DNA of 32,570 nucleotides from a virus. Under the pieces are notes generated by a model. That model saw nothing but the letters and a program-made list of their open reading frames with translations. It made no database searches and was not told the origin of the DNA. The position numbers and the translations under genes were made by a program. Positions 7,625-16,192 of the stretch are shown here, piece after piece; the first letter of the stretch is position 1; every line of letters starts with the position of its first letter. The stretch lies in the IMG/VR virus record IMGVR_UViG_3300030106_004434, positions 1 through 32,570 of that record; one strand, 5' to 3'.

Positions 7625-9445
7625 ATGCCCCAACTTTTTAATCCTATCGGGCCAACAAATGAATTTGGTTTGTTGCAGCATCAGGGTGCGTTTGACACAA
7701 GCACGGTATTGGGCACAACCTTTGACGAAGCCTTGGCCACTAACCCTCTCACCCAGCTTTGGCGGTGGAACGAATTAACTGGTGAGCGGGCGGGAGATTT
7801 ACAGCCGCAATTTGATTATAATTTGGGTGATGCTGACGATGCGGAACCAACAAACACGCCGCAACGTATGTTTGACCGGCTGGCACAACGGCCGATACGC
7901 GAACCCGATGTTATTTCTGAAGACAAGCAAAATGAACTTATCAAAGAACAGAAACTTGAAGGCAAGCTAACGCCGGTTGAAGGCGAAACTGAAGAAGGTC
8001 TTGCGCTTCGCGTTAAATGGAAAAAAGAGGAATTACTAAGACAAGGCATTCTTGCAAATTCCGATGGCGATGTATCCACTATGTTTGCCCAATTTGGCGT
8101 GGGCTTGTTTGCAAGTATGCTTGATCCGCTGAACGTAGCAGTTGGATTTATTCCTGTTATTGGTGCAGCGCGGTATAGCCAGATGCTTGCACGACAGGCA
8201 TCCTGGGCGGGCCGTGCGGCTGTTCGCACCCGCTATGGTGCGATTGAAGGTGCCGTTGGAACGGCAATGATTGAACCGCTTGTATTGGCGGCAACAGAAG
8301 CTACCCAATACGATTACGATCTCTACGACAGTTTTGCCAACTTGGCTTTTGGTACGGTCCTTGGCGGCAGTATGCACGGCGTCATTGGTGCTATTGGTGA
8401 CAAGACGGGCGGCATTACACAGGATGCCTTTGCCGCGCAACGTATCAGCAAGGCCATTGAGATAATCGATGAGCAATCGCGGCGTGAACTTATGCAAGCG
8501 GCAGTTGCCCAGGTTATGTCAGGGCGTCGGCCCGTTGGCGTTGATACCGCCTTACGGAAAAGTTTGGAAGAAAACGAAGGGACTGCACCTGGGCCAACGC
8601 CGGATCGGGATGTTATTTCTGATCCGGCAGAGATCAGGTTTGACAATGATCCGGCTCTGGGTGAAGGCCGCGTTATTACGGTAACAGCTAGTGATGGCGA
8701 CGGTGTACAGATTTCGTTTCGCAATGTTGCCGATGCTGAGAAGAAGGCAAAGCAGTTAGAGAAGAAAGGTTTTAGCACAACAGTCCGTTCGCTTGGCGAG
8801 GACGATCACCGCATCGATCTGACAGTTGAGAATACATTTGTCCGCAAGCCTGACGGTGAATATGTCACCTATCCTGATAGAGCAACGGCTGAGTATGCGG
8901 CAAAACTAAACAAAGACCCTGATACAGTTATGCACGTTGTTAGAATTGGGGATGAATACCTTCTGTATGAATTAAACACCAGGTCACGCACTGCCGCTCA
9001 ACTTAAACAGGCAATGAGGTTAAGCGAAGAAACACAGCGGGCGTTGGATGCCAGCGGTGATGAAATCCAAATGCCTTTGGAAGTGCCGGTTGTCCGCTCT
9101 GAAATTAATCCTGATGTTGAAGGCCCGACTATTCAAGAGATTGCCCAACAGGATGTTCGGGACGCTAATTCCGACAATACGCTCTTTGGTGAAATGCAAG
9201 AACGTGAGTTGGCGGCAGAAGTTGACCGCATTATGGAGAACATTACCGAAGCGGCAGATATTCCCCAGATTGAAGCTGAAACTGCCGAACTTGAAGCACA
9301 GATTGAAGTGATGAAAGCCGAAGTCGGGGATGACGCCCAGGCACGGCAAGATTTGGATGACGCAACGGCGGGGTTACAGAAGACACGCGAAAGTCAGAAG
9401 GCTTGGGAGCAAGCTGCCGTGTGTGTGCTTGGAGGGCTTACCTGA
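7625..9445 (+). CDS. Large internal virion protein, N-terminal part (T7 gp16-like)
   Basis: A 606-aa protein that occupies the place of the N-terminal half of gp16-like ejection proteins. Two hydrophobic stretches (about 154-190 with FGVGLFASMLDPLNVAVGF, and 237-258) may cross the membrane. The C-terminal third is charged and predicted coiled coil (EAETAELEAQIEVMKAEV), ending in a Cys-containing tail. I see no clear lytic transglycosylase catalytic signature. The stop TGA overlaps the next ATG by one base, so this and the next protein may replace one longer chain. Confidence 0.65.
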   Translation: MPQLFNPIGPTNEFGLLQHQGAFDTSTVLGTTFDEALATNPLTQLWRWNELTGERAGDLQPQFDYNLGDADDAEPTNTPQRMFDRLAQRPIREPDVISEDKQNELIKEQKLEGKLTPVEGETEEGLALRVKWKKEELLRQGILANSDGDVSTMFAQFGVGLFASMLDPLNVAVGFIPVIGAARYSQMLARQASWAGRAAVRTRYGAIEGAVGTAMIEPLVLAATEATQYDYDLYDSFANLAFGTVLGGSMHGVIGAIGDKTGGITQDAFAAQRISKAIEIIDEQSRRELMQAAVAQVMSGRRPVGVDTALRKSLEENEGTAPGPTPDRDVISDPAEIRFDNDPALGEGRVITVTASDGDGVQISFRNVADAEKKAKQLEKKGFSTTVRSLGEDDHRIDLTVENTFVRKPDGEYVTYPDRATAEYAAKLNKDPDTVMHVVRIGDEYLLYELNTRSRTAAQLKQAMRLSEETQRALDASGDEIQMPLEVPVVRSEINPDVEGPTIQEIAQQDVRDANSDNTLFGEMQERELAAEVDRIMENITEAADIPQIEAETAELEAQIEVMKAEVGDDAQARQDLDDATAGLQKTRESQKAWEQAAVCVLGGLT

Positions 9446-11919
9446 TGGCCATTGATAAGTGCATTCAGTCTGTTCGCGATGCCATGCCCGATCTGGACGA
9501 AAAGCAAGCGGAAGAACTGCTGGCAGAAGTTGTCGATATTGTTGACACAATTAAATCAAACAAGGCAGAGCAAAAGGTAACGGATTTACAACGCGCCGTT
9601 GATGAGGCCATTCAGAACCGTGTGACAGATGCGGTTCGGGAAGCGGCAATTCTTAAACGCAACGCGGCGATTAATTACCGTATTCGCATGGCGTTTATTA
9701 CCAAGTTAAATGAAACGCCCATTGAGGAAGTGCCGCGTATGCTTCACGCGATCCTTGCCGGTGAAATGGGCAAGAGCCAGTACAAGCAGTCCATTGAAAG
9801 CAGTTCACGCGGGTTGGCGTCGATGGCCAAGGCCGTGTTTAACCAGACAATAGAAAAAAGCGGTATACCAAGAAACGTCGCCATCGGGTTTTTGCAAAAC
9901 AAGAAGAATGGCCGTTACCTTGTGCAAGAAGTGGACAACCCAGGATCATCGGGCAATGACATTGCCAAGGCCGTAGCCGAAGCAATGGAAGCAGCTAACG
10001 AGGTTTTGCGGAAACAGGCCAACCGTAGCGGTGCCGACATAGGCCGTATTCCTGGCCGTATCGTTAAGCAGTCGCATGATAAGACGCGGGTTACACGGGC
10101 GGGGTTTGAGCAATGGTATAATGATATTTTGCCCTTGCTGGATGAGGAACGCACGTTTGGGCGCCCAATGAGTGACGCGGATAAAAAAGCGTTTCTTAAA
10201 GGGGTCTATAGTTCAATTACGGTGGGCAAGCGTACCGACTTGATGGGGAACCTGGATGACCCGCCTGGGTTTACCGGCCCCGCCAACATGGGCAAGAAAC
10301 TGTCCCGCGCACGATCCCTGCACTTCAAGCAAGACGGGGAAAGCGCGTGGACGTATAACCAGGCTTACGGCAACAAGCATATTGGTACGGCATTTGTAAA
10401 CCAGTTGCTGGGAATGTCGGACTCCGTTGCTGCCATGATGCACTTGGGGCCGAACCCGAAAAGTATGCTGGATGAGTTTTATGAGCGGGCATTAAATCGT
10501 GCTATTGATGAAGACAACCATGCGGTTGTTGCTCAACTACGAGAAACAAATTACGGCGAAAAGACAAAGCGACTTTATGATGAAGTGACAGGCCAGGGCA
10601 ATGCGTTACCAGGGCTTGGGCAATCAGGTTATTATTTAGCGCGTGGGTCTAATCTGGCCAAGAACCTGACATCGGCAGCATTGCTTGGCGGCACTACTCT
10701 CGCATCTATTGGTGACATAGGCACGGCATCAATACGCCTTAACGAAATTGGTATTCCGTTTTTTGAAGCAAACCTTTCTGTCCTTGGCGGCTTAATTCCA
10801 GAAGCTGTCGGCGGGCGTGGCGGGCGCCGTACTGGAGAGGCAAGAGAAATTGCCGATAGTCTTGGCGTCGGCATGGATGCTTTGATGGCCAGCGTACAAT
10901 CGCGGTGGCTTGGCAACGATGCTTTGGATGGACAGGGTGCCAGTACTGTCAGTTGGCTCATGCGCGTGACCGGCATGAACTGGATGAACGACAGCTTGAA
11001 AACAGCCGTCGGCATTAGCCTGTCCAACTTTATTGCCAAACAGGCGGGCAAGAAGTTTGACGATCTGGACGTGTCGTTACGAAGTGAAATGGAAGCCTAC
11101 GGTTTGACACCCGAAGATTTTGATTTGATGAACAGCGTGGTGCGTGAGGTTGATGGAATTAAATACCACGACATAAGTGCCATTGATGATGTTGATGCTC
11201 AAATTCGTATCAACGGGTTCTTCACCGGCTTTGCTGACAGCGCAATTCTAACCCCAGGCGCCCGATCTAATATCACAACAAGAGGGCTGGAACGGGGCAC
11301 GGTAATGAGCGAGTTTAAAAACCTGTTCATGCACCTCAAGTCCTTTTCAATAACCTACGGCATGGAAATATTATCGCGTGGGTTTAGCAAGTCTAATGAA
11401 GGCCACCGAACAGGAATGCTGGTCAAGATACTTATGACCTCAATGGTCTATGGTTACATTGCATCGACATTAAAAGACCTGGCTAAAGGCAAGGAACCGA
11501 TCAACGTAGCTGAAAACCCAGGCAAAGTATTTTACCGAAGCCTCATGCAAGCGGGCGGTCTTGGGTTCTACGGCGATACGTTAATGGGCATGGTGGCTGG
11601 CGATGCGCGGTTTGGCGAGGGCTTTGCAGAGATTGCGGGTGGCCCTGTTGTTGGCAATCTTAGCCGTGCGGCAAAAATACCAAAGATGTTTTTTGATGAA
11701 GACTATGACCGCGCTGGTCAGACAGGATACCGCATAGCCAAGTCCATGCTTCCAGGCGCCAACATCTTTTATGCCCGCATGGCGCTGGACTATCTCATCT
11801 TCTGGAATATGAGCGAATACCTAAACCCTGGATGGGCGCGGAACTATGAACAGCGAATTAAAGACGAAACCGGCCAAGAGTTTTTTGACGCCGTAAGACC
11901 AACCGAAGCCGTGCGATAA
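9445..11919 (+). CDS. Large internal virion protein, C-terminal part (T7 gp16-like)
   Basis: An 824-aa protein. The ATG at 9445 is preferred to an in-frame ATG at 9403 because it makes a TGATG junction with the upstream stop and follows GGAGGG at 9431-9436. The segment ARSLHFKQDGESAWTYNQAYG (split here as ARSLHFKQDGESAW, about 285-298, and the following residues) and LGPNPKSML are typical of very large podophage internal proteins, usually in the C-terminal part of a chain of 1300 residues or more. Helical, with a Gly/Ala-rich hydrophobic region near 410-430. Probably ejected with the DNA. No catalytic motif seen. Confidence 0.7.
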   Translation: MAIDKCIQSVRDAMPDLDEKQAEELLAEVVDIVDTIKSNKAEQKVTDLQRAVDEAIQNRVTDAVREAAILKRNAAINYRIRMAFITKLNETPIEEVPRMLHAILAGEMGKSQYKQSIESSSRGLASMAKAVFNQTIEKSGIPRNVAIGFLQNKKNGRYLVQEVDNPGSSGNDIAKAVAEAMEAANEVLRKQANRSGADIGRIPGRIVKQSHDKTRVTRAGFEQWYNDILPLLDEERTFGRPMSDADKKAFLKGVYSSITVGKRTDLMGNLDDPPGFTGPANMGKKLSRARSLHFKQDGESAWTYNQAYGNKHIGTAFVNQLLGMSDSVAAMMHLGPNPKSMLDEFYERALNRAIDEDNHAVVAQLRETNYGEKTKRLYDEVTGQGNALPGLGQSGYYLARGSNLAKNLTSAALLGGTTLASIGDIGTASIRLNEIGIPFFEANLSVLGGLIPEAVGGRGGRRTGEAREIADSLGVGMDALMASVQSRWLGNDALDGQGASTVSWLMRVTGMNWMNDSLKTAVGISLSNFIAKQAGKKFDDLDVSLRSEMEAYGLTPEDFDLMNSVVREVDGIKYHDISAIDDVDAQIRINGFFTGFADSAILTPGARSNITTRGLERGTVMSEFKNLFMHLKSFSITYGMEILSRGFSKSNEGHRTGMLVKILMTSMVYGYIASTLKDLAKGKEPINVAENPGKVFYRSLMQAGGLGFYGDTLMGMVAGDARFGEGFAEIAGGPVVGNLSRAAKIPKMFFDEDYDRAGQTGYRIAKSMLPGANIFYARMALDYLIFWNMSEYLNPGWARNYEQRIKDETGQEFFDAVRPTEAVR

Positions 11920-11931
11920 TGGAGTGACACT

Positions 11932-12759
11932 ATGACGATATCTACTACAACAACGTCTGTTAGCTATACGGGCAATGGATCGACAACAAGCTTTGCGGTT
12001 ACTTTTCCATTTTTTGGATCAGGGTCAACAGCAGAACTTGAGGTCGTTGAGCGGACGATTGCGACAGGCGCGGAAGTTACTAAGTCTTACAGTACGCATT
12101 ACACGGTGACGGGTGGCGATGGATCAACAGGCGCCGTTGTCGCTGGCAGCGCACCGGCTGACACGGTGCAATGGCATATCAGACGCAAGACAACAACGAC
12201 ACAAACGTCGAACTATGTCACCAATGACCCGTTCCCTGCCGACACTCTGGAAGGCGATATTGACCGATTGGCTATGTCTGGTCAGGAACGTGACGGCGAC
12301 ATCAGTCAGGCGTTTCGGTTTCCAGATACTTACACCGGCGGTGCATCTGTTACGATGCCAGAACCAGCAGCGTCTAAATTGTTAAGCTGGAACAGCGATG
12401 CTGACGCACTTGAGAATACAGACGGAAGGGTTGTTTCTGTTAGCGCATCAGCCGTTGCTGCTGGAGGATCACCGACCGTTGCTTTTACAGCATCAACAGG
12501 CGCACTTGCGTTTGGCGTTGTCACCGGGGCAACCGGGGCCACTGGTGCCACTGGTGCCACGGGCGGTGGCATGGCAAATGTCGTTGAAGATACGTCACCA
12601 CAGCTTGGGGGTGATTTAGATGTCCAGACCAATTCCATCGTTAGCACAAGTAACCGTAACATTGCTATTACGCCAAATGGAACTGGTGATGTCATCATTG
12701 GTGGTGGGATGAACCCGTCTGTTAGTACAACCGGCAAAGCGGTCGTCTTTGGATTTTAA
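11932..12759 (+). CDS. Tail fibre protein with virion-binding N-terminus (T7 gp17-like)
   Basis: A 275-aa protein. Residues 1-140 match the N-terminal virion-attachment domain of podovirus fibres: SYTGNGSTTSFAVTFPFF near the start, then a YTVTGGDGSTG block, RKTT, and the NDPFPADTLEGDIDRL helix (about 100-115). A collagen-like GAT repeat (about residues 199-210) precedes a domain with PQLGGDLD and ITPNGTGDVIIGG, common in fibre tails. It is half the length of T7 gp17, so receptor binding is probably shared with the two following small proteins. A ribosome site GGAGTG precedes the ATG. Confidence 0.85.
   Translation: MTISTTTTSVSYTGNGSTTSFAVTFPFFGSGSTAELEVVERTIATGAEVTKSYSTHYTVTGGDGSTGAVVAGSAPADTVQWHIRRKTTTTQTSNYVTNDPFPADTLEGDIDRLAMSGQERDGDISQAFRFPDTYTGGASVTMPEPAASKLLSWNSDADALENTDGRVVSVSASAVAAGGSPTVAFTASTGALAFGVVTGATGATGATGATGGGMANVVEDTSPQLGGDLDVQTNSIVSTSNRNIAITPNGTGDVIIGGGMNPSVSTTGKAVVFGF
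12526..12567 (+). repeat. Tandem 9-nt repeats coding collagen-like GAT
   Basis: Four near-identical 9-bp units of the type GGTGCCACT encode Gly-Ala-Thr triplets in the fibre gene. Such repeats can change copy number by slippage, which would lengthen or shorten the linker in frame. Confidence 0.6.
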
Positions 12760-12771
12760 AGGAGTGAAATA

Positions 12772-13101
12772 ATGGCATCAGAAGTCTTTGGCGTCTCGCT
12801 TACAGCAGGCGTCACAAATTCAGAAAGCGTGGTTTTAAACGGCGTGAACGGTCACACATATGTGATCACAAGTATTGTGGTCTGTGAAACAGCAGGGGCT
12901 GCTGAAACTTTTGATCTTTACATCGATGACGGCGGCGGCGGTACTGACTATGAACTGTTGTCAGATCAAGCAATCGGTGCAAACGAAACATTCGTCTTTA
13001 ATGATCGGATTGTTCTCGTCGATGAAGATCATTTGTGTGTGGCAACAGCCAGTTCCGCAAATGTCGATGTTGTCGTTTCTTACTTGGATCAGACCCGATG
13101 A
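12772..13101 (+). CDS. Small fibre-associated protein
   Basis: A 109-aa acidic beta-rich protein between two fibre genes. No known domain is recognised. The pattern of alternating hydrophobic residues, a Gly run (DDGGGG, about 51-56) and the absence of a signal peptide suggest a small beta-sandwich virion component or fibre tip. The ribosome site AAGGAG at 12759-12764 precedes the ATG. The stop overlaps the next start by four bases (ATGA). Confidence 0.7.
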   Translation: MASEVFGVSLTAGVTNSESVVLNGVNGHTYVITSIVVCETAGAAETFDLYIDDGGGGTDYELLSDQAIGANETFVFNDRIVLVDEDHLCVATASSANVDVVVSYLDQTR

Positions 13102-13787
13102 CTGGCATAATTTCTGATAACACTGGCCGCGCTGGTGGTCTTGTAAAAGCCGTAGCGGCTGGAGGCGGCTTTGCGAGCCAGCAATTCTTCACAAGCTCCG
13201 GCACTTGGACGAAGCCTTCTGGAATTACACTTGTCCGCGTGACCGTCATTGGAGGCGGTGGCGGTGGCGGGGGTGGGGCCACGGACAACAAAATGGGGGC
13301 TTGCGGCGGCGGTGGCGGCGGGTCAATAGAAGTTATCGACGTGAGTTCGGTGAGTTCTGTCACCGTGACCATTGGTGCCGCTGGCAGTGCTGGCAGTGCT
13401 GGCGCAACTGGTGGAACTGGTGGAACATCATCTTTCGGCTCTTACTGTTCTGCGGCTGGAGGCACAGGCGGCACTGGCGCAAGTGTTTCCGGTTCACAAA
13501 GAATGGGAATGGCGGGAGGAGCGGCAAGCGGCGGCGATATTAATGTCAACGGCGGTTACTCAGACGGCCTCTATAACAGAAACGATGGTTATAACCGGCC
13601 TTTTCACAGTGCAGGTTCATCACCTTGGGGATGGGGATTAGGAGGCGTGGGTACAGATACTTGTACCGTTGCTGCGGTTGGTACGGGGTACGGCGCTGGT
13701 GGTGGCGCTGGCTCACATAATGTAAGCGCAACGACGGTAGGCGCGGCAGGGACTGCTGGATGCGTTCTAGTTGAGGAGTTTAAATAA
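13098..13787 (+). CDS. Glycine-rich tail fibre/adhesin
   Basis: A 229-aa protein. The ATG at 13098 is chosen because it overlaps the upstream stop (ATGA) and starts MTGIISDNTGRAG; the upstream in-frame start at 13035 would overlap the neighbour by 67 bases. Residues 28-50 carry the FFTSSGTWTKPSG motif followed by nine consecutive Gly, the signature of Gly-rich phage fibre domains. The rest is made of Gly/Ala/Ser runs with a hypervariable-looking central part. By analogy with polyglycine adhesins of tailed phages it may bind the host receptor; that is inference. Confidence 0.75.
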   Translation: MTGIISDNTGRAGGLVKAVAAGGGFASQQFFTSSGTWTKPSGITLVRVTVIGGGGGGGGGATDNKMGACGGGGGGSIEVIDVSSVSSVTVTIGAAGSAGSAGATGGTGGTSSFGSYCSAAGGTGGTGASVSGSQRMGMAGGAASGGDINVNGGYSDGLYNRNDGYNRPFHSAGSSPWGWGLGGVGTDTCTVAAVGTGYGAGGGAGSHNVSATTVGAAGTAGCVLVEEFK

Positions 13788-14131
13788 TGGCAAAAAAAGC
13801 ACTAATTTTTGGTGAGCGCATCTGTCAGATCGTAAATCCCGGCGAAGAGTTTGAAGTACATGCAGATTTTAAGTGGGTCGATGTCGCAGATGACACTGAG
13901 GACAATAGAGACACTTATAAAGATGGCAAGGTTGTCAAAGCTCTTACGCTTGCTCAAAGCCGTGCGCTTGAAGACCCGCTTCATGTATGTATGGAAGAGA
14001 GGATGGAAAATTATCCAAGCCTTGGCGACTTTGCTGACGCCTATTACTGGGAAAAGAAGGGCGACGATAGCAAGATGACGGCATGGGTTGCAGCTTGTGC
14101 CAAAGTCAAGTCAGACAATCCCAAGCCATAG
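13787..14131 (+). CDS. Small fibre-region protein
   Basis: A 114-aa soluble protein starting at a TAATG junction with the fibre gene. The N-terminus pattern ICQIVNPGEEFEVH followed by KWVDV recurs in small proteins near tail fibres in other phages, so a fibre accessory or assembly role is plausible. No enzymatic motif is seen. A GAGGAG follows its end and serves the next gene. Confidence 0.6.
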   Translation: MAKKALIFGERICQIVNPGEEFEVHADFKWVDVADDTEDNRDTYKDGKVVKALTLAQSRALEDPLHVCMEERMENYPSLGDFADAYYWEKKGDDSKMTAWVAACAKVKSDNPKP

Positions 14132-14143
14132 AGGAGATTATGA

Positions 14144-14695
14144 GTGGACCCTGTAACAATCGCCGCTGGCGTTGCCGCTTTTAAGGCCGCTCAGAGTTCC
14201 ATAACGGCGATCCGTGAGGCGCTGGACACTGCCGATGATATAAGCAGTATAAGCCATCATATTGCTGACCTGTTTCACCATTCGCGTGAAGCTAACAAAG
14301 CATATCAAGCGCAGAAATCCCATAAAGAAAACGTTGCGAACGGCGAGATAAAGCCGGATGAATCTTTGCAAGAAGCCATCGACCTGATGATCCATAGGCG
14401 CGAGATGAAGGAGATGATTAAGGATTTGGAGTGGGAATTAAATAAGAAGTTCCCGACGCCTGTGGGTGAACCAACAATGTGGGAAACCATTAAGCGTGAG
14501 CAATCACGTTTACGATCTTTAGCAGCAAAGCGGAAAAAAGAACAGGAAGCCCAGCGTCTTATTGATGAGGCAGAAAAACGAGAGCGTTGGAAGCGTATTG
14601 GACAAGAAGCTCTCAAATTTGGAGTTCTTGTTATTGCGGTACTGGGAATCGGATGGATATTAATGACTGCATATGACAGTGGGCCGATACGCTGA
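14144..14695 (+). CDS. Coiled-coil protein with C-terminal membrane anchor
   Basis: A 183-aa protein that begins at GTG (14144), placed 7 nt after GAGGAG (14131-14136). An ATG at 14140 is out of frame and stops after 14 codons, so the GTG is the working start. Residues 60-155 are highly charged and helical; 159-178 (FGVLVIAVLGIGWILM core) form one membrane span near the C-terminus. It opens the lysis/membrane cluster and overlaps the next ATG by one base. A lysis or virion-release role is inferred from context only. Confidence 0.7.
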   Translation: MDPVTIAAGVAAFKAAQSSITAIREALDTADDISSISHHIADLFHHSREANKAYQAQKSHKENVANGEIKPDESLQEAIDLMIHRREMKEMIKDLEWELNKKFPTPVGEPTMWETIKREQSRLRSLAAKRKKEQEAQRLIDEAEKRERWKRIGQEALKFGVLVIAVLGIGWILMTAYDSGPIR

Positions 14696-15036
14696 TGGAC
14701 GGCACCGTTGACATAAAACTTTTGATCACGTTAGGCGGCGTTTTTGCCTCAATCATCGGGACTGCTGCTGTGGCTAAAGCTCAGATCCAGCGGCTTACTG
14801 ATCAGATAAAGCAGATTGAAAACGGTATGCGTCAAATGGATTCGCGCACTGACAAGCTGGAAAACGATCTTAGCACCCAGATAAACAGGCTGGATGTGAT
14901 AGCGCAGATGATGAGTCCGTCGGAGCGTGAAAAGTATCATACCACGGTAGCAACCATGCTTGCGAGACTGGAAGTCTTGGAACGCACACAGGCAAAGATT
15001 GAGAGCCGCGTCGGCCTCAATGGGAGCAATTCTTGA
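14695..15036 (+). CDS. Small membrane-anchored coiled-coil protein
   Basis: A 113-aa protein with one N-terminal membrane span (about 9-28, LLITLGGVFASIIGTA core) followed by a long heptad-rich coiled coil (30-105). This is the topology of an inner-membrane spanin (Rz-like) or of small holin-associated proteins. It starts at TGATG with the upstream gene and its own stop overlaps the ATG at 15036. Confidence 0.7.
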   Translation: MDGTVDIKLLITLGGVFASIIGTAAVAKAQIQRLTDQIKQIENGMRQMDSRTDKLENDLSTQINRLDVIAQMMSPSEREKYHTTVATMLARLEVLERTQAKIESRVGLNGSNS

Positions 15037-15155
15037 TGGATAAAATTCTGCGCTGGTGGGAAGACACATTCGGCGGCAACAGTGCAATATGGAATCTGGA
15101 TTATGGGAAAATTATTATTATTTGCCTTCTTTTGTATCACATGTTTTGGCAGTAG
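15036..15155 (+). CDS. Tiny single-span membrane protein (39 aa)
   Basis: A short ORF starting exactly at the TGATG junction with the previous gene: MDKILRWWEDTFGGNSAIWN then a hydrophobic C-terminal segment (about 24-37, IIIICLLLYHMF). Amphipathic Trp-rich N-terminus plus one membrane span suggests a small holin-like or antiholin-like protein. Its last 53 bases overlap the signal peptide of the next gene in another frame. The conserved coupling geometry makes it a probable gene in spite of its length. Confidence 0.6.
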   Translation: MDKILRWWEDTFGGNSAIWNLDYGKIIIICLLLYHMFWQ

Positions 15156-15402
15156 CGTTCAAGCTAACGAAAAGGTATTCGCTGGCTGGATACTCCATAT
15201 GTTCATTAGCGGTCAGTTGAAAGAATACACGCCCCGCGGCGGCATGGCAGAGTGCCTAAAAGTAAAGCGTAAAATTCTCCGTTCTCAGGGTCATGCGGTG
15301 GGTACGCGGTGGGAGTGCGCGAAGGGCAAGCTGGTTTTGCGTAAATACGACACAGGCAAAACTGGAGAGAAATGGCTCCCCGTCGAGCATCTGGGTAAGT
15401 AA
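15103..15402 (+). CDS. Small exported protein with signal peptide
   Basis: A 99-aa protein. The ATG at 15103 is preferred over 15082 since it opens a canonical signal peptide: MGK, a hydrophobic core LLLFAFFCITCF, and a signal peptidase I site VQA-N after residue 21. The mature part (about 78 aa) has three Trp and two Cys (CLKVKR, WECAKG), so a disulphide is possible in the periplasm. No enzymatic motif. It ends at a TAATG overlap with the next gene. Likely periplasmic, in the lysis cluster. Confidence 0.7.
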   Translation: MGKLLLFAFFCITCFGSSVQANEKVFAGWILHMFISGQLKEYTPRGGMAECLKVKRKILRSQGHAVGTRWECAKGKLVLRKYDTGKTGEKWLPVEHLGK

Positions 15403-15869
15403 TGGCAGAGGAGCAACGAGGTAGAAGGACAAGCGATCTGCGGGTAAGCGATAGCTCGGCTATTTCCATGCCCATCCGTAATCTTTTGTCTATCGTAGCC
15501 GCCGTGTCTGTAGGCGTGTGGGGGTATTTCGGCGTTGTCGAACGTCTGAACAAATTAGAGACATTTGAACAGCTAATCCGTAAAGATTTAGACCAAGCGG
15601 TATCAACGCTTGAAGCAGACATAAACAAGAACAATGAATTTAGGATCAAGTGGCCTCGTGGTGAACTAGGTCAGGCGTCTGCGGACCAAGAGCAATTTTT
15701 ACTTATAGAGAGCATTGCAGCGGCACAAGAGAAAATTCAGAGTAGGCTTGAACAGAATATGTCAAACAAAGTCAACATCACGCGACTGAAAGAGGATGTG
15801 AAAGAAGTGCGGATTGCTGTGGAAAAGTTAAAGGACAAGCAGCGTGGGTTGATGAACGGGGGCAAGTGA
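15402..15869 (+). CDS. Membrane-anchored coiled-coil protein, i-spanin candidate
   Basis: A 155-aa protein of a type common in marine phages: charged N-terminus MAEEQRGRRTSD, one membrane span at about 25-46, then the block FRIKWPRGELG (about 79-89) and a C-terminal coiled coil. The N-in/C-out topology with a periplasmic coiled coil is that of an inner-membrane spanin. It overlaps the upstream stop and the downstream lipoprotein start by one base each; spanin pairs are often adjacent like this, but the pairing here is inference. Confidence 0.7.
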   Translation: MAEEQRGRRTSDLRVSDSSAISMPIRNLLSIVAAVSVGVWGYFGVVERLNKLETFEQLIRKDLDQAVSTLEADINKNNEFRIKWPRGELGQASADQEQFLLIESIAAAQEKIQSRLEQNMSNKVNITRLKEDVKEVRIAVEKLKDKQRGLMNGGK

Positions 15870-16192
15870 TGGCGAGGTTACTCATTCTCCCGCTCGTTCT
15901 TGCGCTCATATCCTGTCAGCCTGTCCCAACCGTTGCGGCTGGCCCCGCTATACCGCCATGCCTTCCAACTGGGAAAATGGCCTTACAGGTTAAAAAACTC
16001 TTTGGAGAATCTCCGCTAATCAAAGGCATAGCCAAAGACGGCGCATACATGACGATCTACGCGAGTGGAATCGGATGGACGATGACACGCACGGTAAACA
16101 AAAAGGAATGTTTGTGGATAGTGGGCGAAGGTCGGCTGACAATTATCGGTTACAACGATGGCAGTAAGGAGAGTGCAGATGCGCTACCTTAG
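15869..16192 (+). CDS. Small lipoprotein
   Basis: A 107-aa protein. Start at ATG 15869 (TGATG with the upstream gene); GTG at 15866 is an alternative adding one residue. The N-terminus is a lipoprotein signal with the lipobox LIS-Cys16, and the residue after Cys is Gln, compatible with outer-membrane sorting. The mature part has the pattern KDGAYMTIYASGIGWTMT, known from small exported proteins in alphaproteobacterial and marine phages, and a Cys pair. It may be the outer-membrane partner of the preceding protein. Confidence 0.7.
   Translation: MARLLILPLVLALISCQPVPTVAAGPAIPPCLPTGKMALQVKKLFGESPLIKGIAKDGAYMTIYASGIGWTMTRTVNKKECLWIVGEGRLTIIGYNDGSKESADALP

Noticed and set aside
9403-9444. Longer start for the second gp16-like protein
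   Set aside because: The ATG at 9445 has GGAGGG and a TGATG junction; the longer form overlaps the upstream gene and adds a Cys/Arg-rich, shadow-like segment.
12330-12737. 135-aa Pro/Val-rich ORF antisense to the tail fibre gene
   Set aside because: Repeated PVAP is the reverse complement of the Gly-Ala-Thr repeats; it is a shadow.
14140-14184. ATG at 14140 as start of the membrane-anchored coiled-coil gene
   Set aside because: It is out of frame and ends after 14 codons; the GTG at 14144 gives the long ORF with correct spacing.
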